This document shows positions 48,960 to 50,371 of a stretch of 50,371 bases of DNA, in pieces (the first letter of the stretch is position 1; each line of letters begins with the position of its first letter). The notes beneath the pieces were generated by a model, which was not told where the DNA came from, ran no database searches, and saw only the letters and a program-made list of their open reading frames with translations. A program made the translations under genes and the position numbers. Source of the stretch: Candidatus Saccharimonadota bacterium (GTDB lineage Bacteria > Patescibacteriota > Saccharimonadia > Saccharimonadales > EFPC-124); contig JARIHL010000083.1 of assembly GCA_029288315.1 (NCBI GenBank), forward strand, positions 1 through 50,371. Direction: 5' to 3'.

Positions 48960-49608
48960 AGTCTTTAAAGCTGTCTTCGCCAAGTATATGTTCTAGCTTT
49001 TGTTTATCAATAACATATGTTTGTCCGCGATATTGCAGTACTTTTTGCTTTTTTAGTTTAATAATTTCACTACTGGTTGTTTCGCGCGTCAAACCAATAA
49101 GGCTGGCTATAACCTTGTGGGTGAGCGGAAAATTAATAATATACAAACCTGGCTTTGTCTGCTGACCATAACGAAACAGTAAATAATAAAGCGTAAACAT
49201 TATCTTTTCGCGTGCACGGGATTGTTCGAGCGCAGTAATACGCATTAATAGACCAGTGTGGCTACTTACAAAATAATCGAGTGTTTGCGTTAAAAATTCG
49301 GGGCGGTGAATAATGTCACGCAGCGTTTCTCGTGGTAATGTCATCATTTCGCAATTTGCAATTGTTTCGTAATAATACAAAGAAGAAGGGGTTTTATTAA
49401 AAATCCATGGTGCTGGAAAGAAATCATTTGGGCCATAAAAAGCAACTACTTGTTCCTCGCCAGCGTTATTAATGCTATACATCTTAACTAATCCGCTCTG
49501 GATCACGTAAGCCATACGCGGTGCTTCACCTTGATACAATAAAACGGAGCGTTTCTTAAACACTCGTTTTGTAGCATATGAAGTAATAGCTTTGACTAAG
49601 TTTTGCAC
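48949..49608 (-). CDS. Crp/Fnr-family transcription regulator, 219 aa
   Basis: A cyclic-nucleotide-binding-like beta roll (residues 15-125: LLYQGEAPRMAYVIQSGLVK, EEQVVAFYGPNDFFPAPWIF) followed by a winged helix (about 150-215) with FPLTHKVIASLIGLTRETTS as recognition region. There is no Fnr-type Cys cluster, so it is not an iron-sulfur oxygen sensor; the effector is unknown. The start is GTG with AGGGAG about 5 nt upstream and an extended -10 (TGC-TACAAT, 49624-49632) close before it. Confidence 0.88.
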   Translation of the reverse strand: MQNLVKAITSYATKRVFKKRSVLLYQGEAPRMAYVIQSGLVKMYSINNAGEEQVVAFYGPNDFFPAPWIFNKTPSSLYYYETIANCEMMTLPRETLRDIIHRPEFLTQTLDYFVSSHTGLLMRITALEQSRAREKIMFTLYYLLFRYGQQTKPGLYIINFPLTHKVIASLIGLTRETTSSEIIKLKKQKVLQYRGQTYVIDKQKLEHILGEDSFKDFTL

Positions 49609-49623
49609 AATTCTCCCTAAGGT

Positions 49624-49632
49624 ATTGTAGCA
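49624..49632 (-). promoter_or_regulatory. Extended -10 (TGC-TACAAT) of the Crp/Fnr gene
   Basis: TACAAT with TGC upstream on the minus strand; the short leader still contains a ribosome site (AGGGAG at 49613-49618). Confidence 0.5.
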
Positions 49633-49713
49633 TTAGATTACAAAAAATGTGTATGCACAGCTGTTTACAATGTTATGTTTGCCAAATGGCTTCTCCTTTT
49701 CTCTCGTTCTTTC

Positions 49714-49719
49714 TATACT
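49714..49719 (+). promoter_or_regulatory. -10 box (TATACT) of the cytidylyltransferase gene
   Basis: TATACT 9 nt before the ATG at 49729; no ribosome site, so a leader of 2-3 nt at most. It lies inside the longer upstream open frame, arguing against a start at 49675. Confidence 0.45.
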
Positions 49720-49728
49720 AAATCGATA

Positions 49729-50211
49729 ATGATTATCGTATTCAATGAGCTTGCGGCACTCCGTAAAAAACATAAGAATAAAACCATTGTACTCGGAAGT
49801 GGAGTCTTTGATTTACTTCATCGCGGGCATGTGGCTTATTTGCAGAGTCTCCACCACTATGGAGATGTTGTTGTCGTTATGGTTAAAAGTGATGCCAGAG
49901 TGCGCCTGGGCAAAGGGCCCGCTCGCCCAATTTTACCCGAGACAGATCGAGTCGCAATGGTCGATGCTGTAAAAGGTGTGGACTTTGCATTTATTGGCCC
50001 GCACTATGATTTTACCAAGACGGCTATTGATCCGATGTATAGTGCTGTGTTAACTTCGCTCCAGCCTGACGTCTTTTATTCTACCAATCATGTATGGCAA
50101 AAACTGGAACAGCTTGGCCAAACGCGAGTTGTTATTGGCGAGCGTTCTAACAATGGAGCGCTTTGGTCAACGACGTCTATAATCGAACATATAAAAAATG
50201 ATCTTTCTTAA
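49729..50211 (+). CDS. RfaE2/TagD-like cytidylyltransferase, 160 aa
   Basis: HxGH-superfamily nucleotidyltransferase: GSGVFDLLHRGHVAYLQ (HRGH at 31-34) and VKSDARVRLGKGPARPILPE, which resembles the KGxxRPxxxxxxR loop of RfaE C-terminal and TagD enzymes. It joins CTP or ATP to a phosphorylated sugar or alcohol, giving an activated precursor for glycans or teichoic acids. The C-terminal ISTxRSSS-type motif is replaced by WSTTSIIEHI. No linked kinase gene is in view. Start fixed by the -10 box. Confidence 0.8.
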   Translation: MIIVFNELAALRKKHKNKTIVLGSGVFDLLHRGHVAYLQSLHHYGDVVVVMVKSDARVRLGKGPARPILPETDRVAMVDAVKGVDFAFIGPHYDFTKTAIDPMYSAVLTSLQPDVFYSTNHVWQKLEQLGQTRVVIGERSNNGALWSTTSIIEHIKNDLS

Positions 50212-50233
50212 AAATCTGACTCAAAACCCAATA

Positions 50234-50371
50234 GAAGGAGTCCTCTCACGCCATCCGCCCCTAAAATGTTTTTTCTTGTATTCAAGAAAAAACATTTTAG
50301 AGACGTACACTACTGCTCGCTCGTTGTTCACCCCCTAAAGGGGGTTCACCTCGCTCGGCTAAACAAAGACT
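50234..50371. repeat. Palindromic element C, copy 2 (cut by right edge)
   Basis: Shares GAAGGAGTCCTCTCACGCCA and TCCGCCCCTAAAAT with copy 1. The central hairpin 50261-50278/50283-50300 is a perfect 18-bp stem. Beyond it the sequence differs from copy 1 and holds a CCCCC-TAAA-GGGGG hairpin and GCTCGCTCGTTG/CCTCGCTCGG, faintly like the element A core. The right arm would be outside the window. Confidence 0.75.

Overview
The window most likely comes from a Patescibacteria/CPR genome, probably Candidatus Saccharibacteria (TM7). This is inferred from gene style, not from a marker gene: there is no rRNA, tRNA or ribosomal protein here. Supporting signs are the many small orphan membrane and secreted proteins, normal use of TGA as a stop, a Mpl-like Mur ligase, long glycan-export operons, and many genes whose ATG lies only 6-9 nt after a -10 box, which suggests leaderless mRNAs.

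Layout. 1-6.7 kb: an Ada/AlkA-type alkylation gene cut by the left edge; a block of palindromes around a small high-GC orphan gene (820-1281), followed by what I read as a complete hammerhead self-cleaving ribozyme (1392-1442); then metabolic singletons (VOC protein, CysQ-type phosphatase, DUF1801, NadD-like adenylyltransferase, SemiSWEET). 6.8-11.7 kb: a minus-strand operon of response regulator, 40-codon gene, histidine kinase and a terpene-synthase-like protein, ending in a Tyr-rich secreted protein. 12-14.7 kb: a secreted protein with a C-terminal PEYG-TM-RRR sorting signal, an exosortase-like transpeptidase and a polysaccharide pyruvyl transferase, overlapping or closely spaced. 14.7-30 kb: one minus-strand surface-glycan operon of about 15 kb: DUF1616-like protein, GT2-GT4 fusion, two GT4 enzymes, a large membrane protein, a Wzx-like flippase, then four tandem right-handed beta-helix paralogs, the first of which (next to the flippase) has decayed by internal deletion.

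30-40.8 kb: membrane and solute-sensing proteins, including a 968-aa protein with an NTPase-like N-terminus and an extracellular type-1 periplasmic-binding domain, an HxD oxygenase-like protein, a family-3 solute-binding protein, a ricin-lectin secreted protein and a CPA2 antiporter. 41-50.4 kb: high-GC orphans with strong terminators, a Mur ligase, a CPA1-like antiporter, an HTH-MEDS-PAS histidine kinase with its response regulator, a Crp/Fnr regulator and an RfaE2/TagD-like cytidylyltransferase.

The intergenic regions hold the least ordinary material: four copies of a palindromic element with a conserved core of about 50 nt inside locus-specific arms (11.8, 30.2, 36.2 and 45.0 kb), two copies of a second hairpin family (46.4 kb and the right edge), a third long perfect hairpin (526-634), and the hammerhead. 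All function calls rest on reading motifs by eye; no searches or folding were run.
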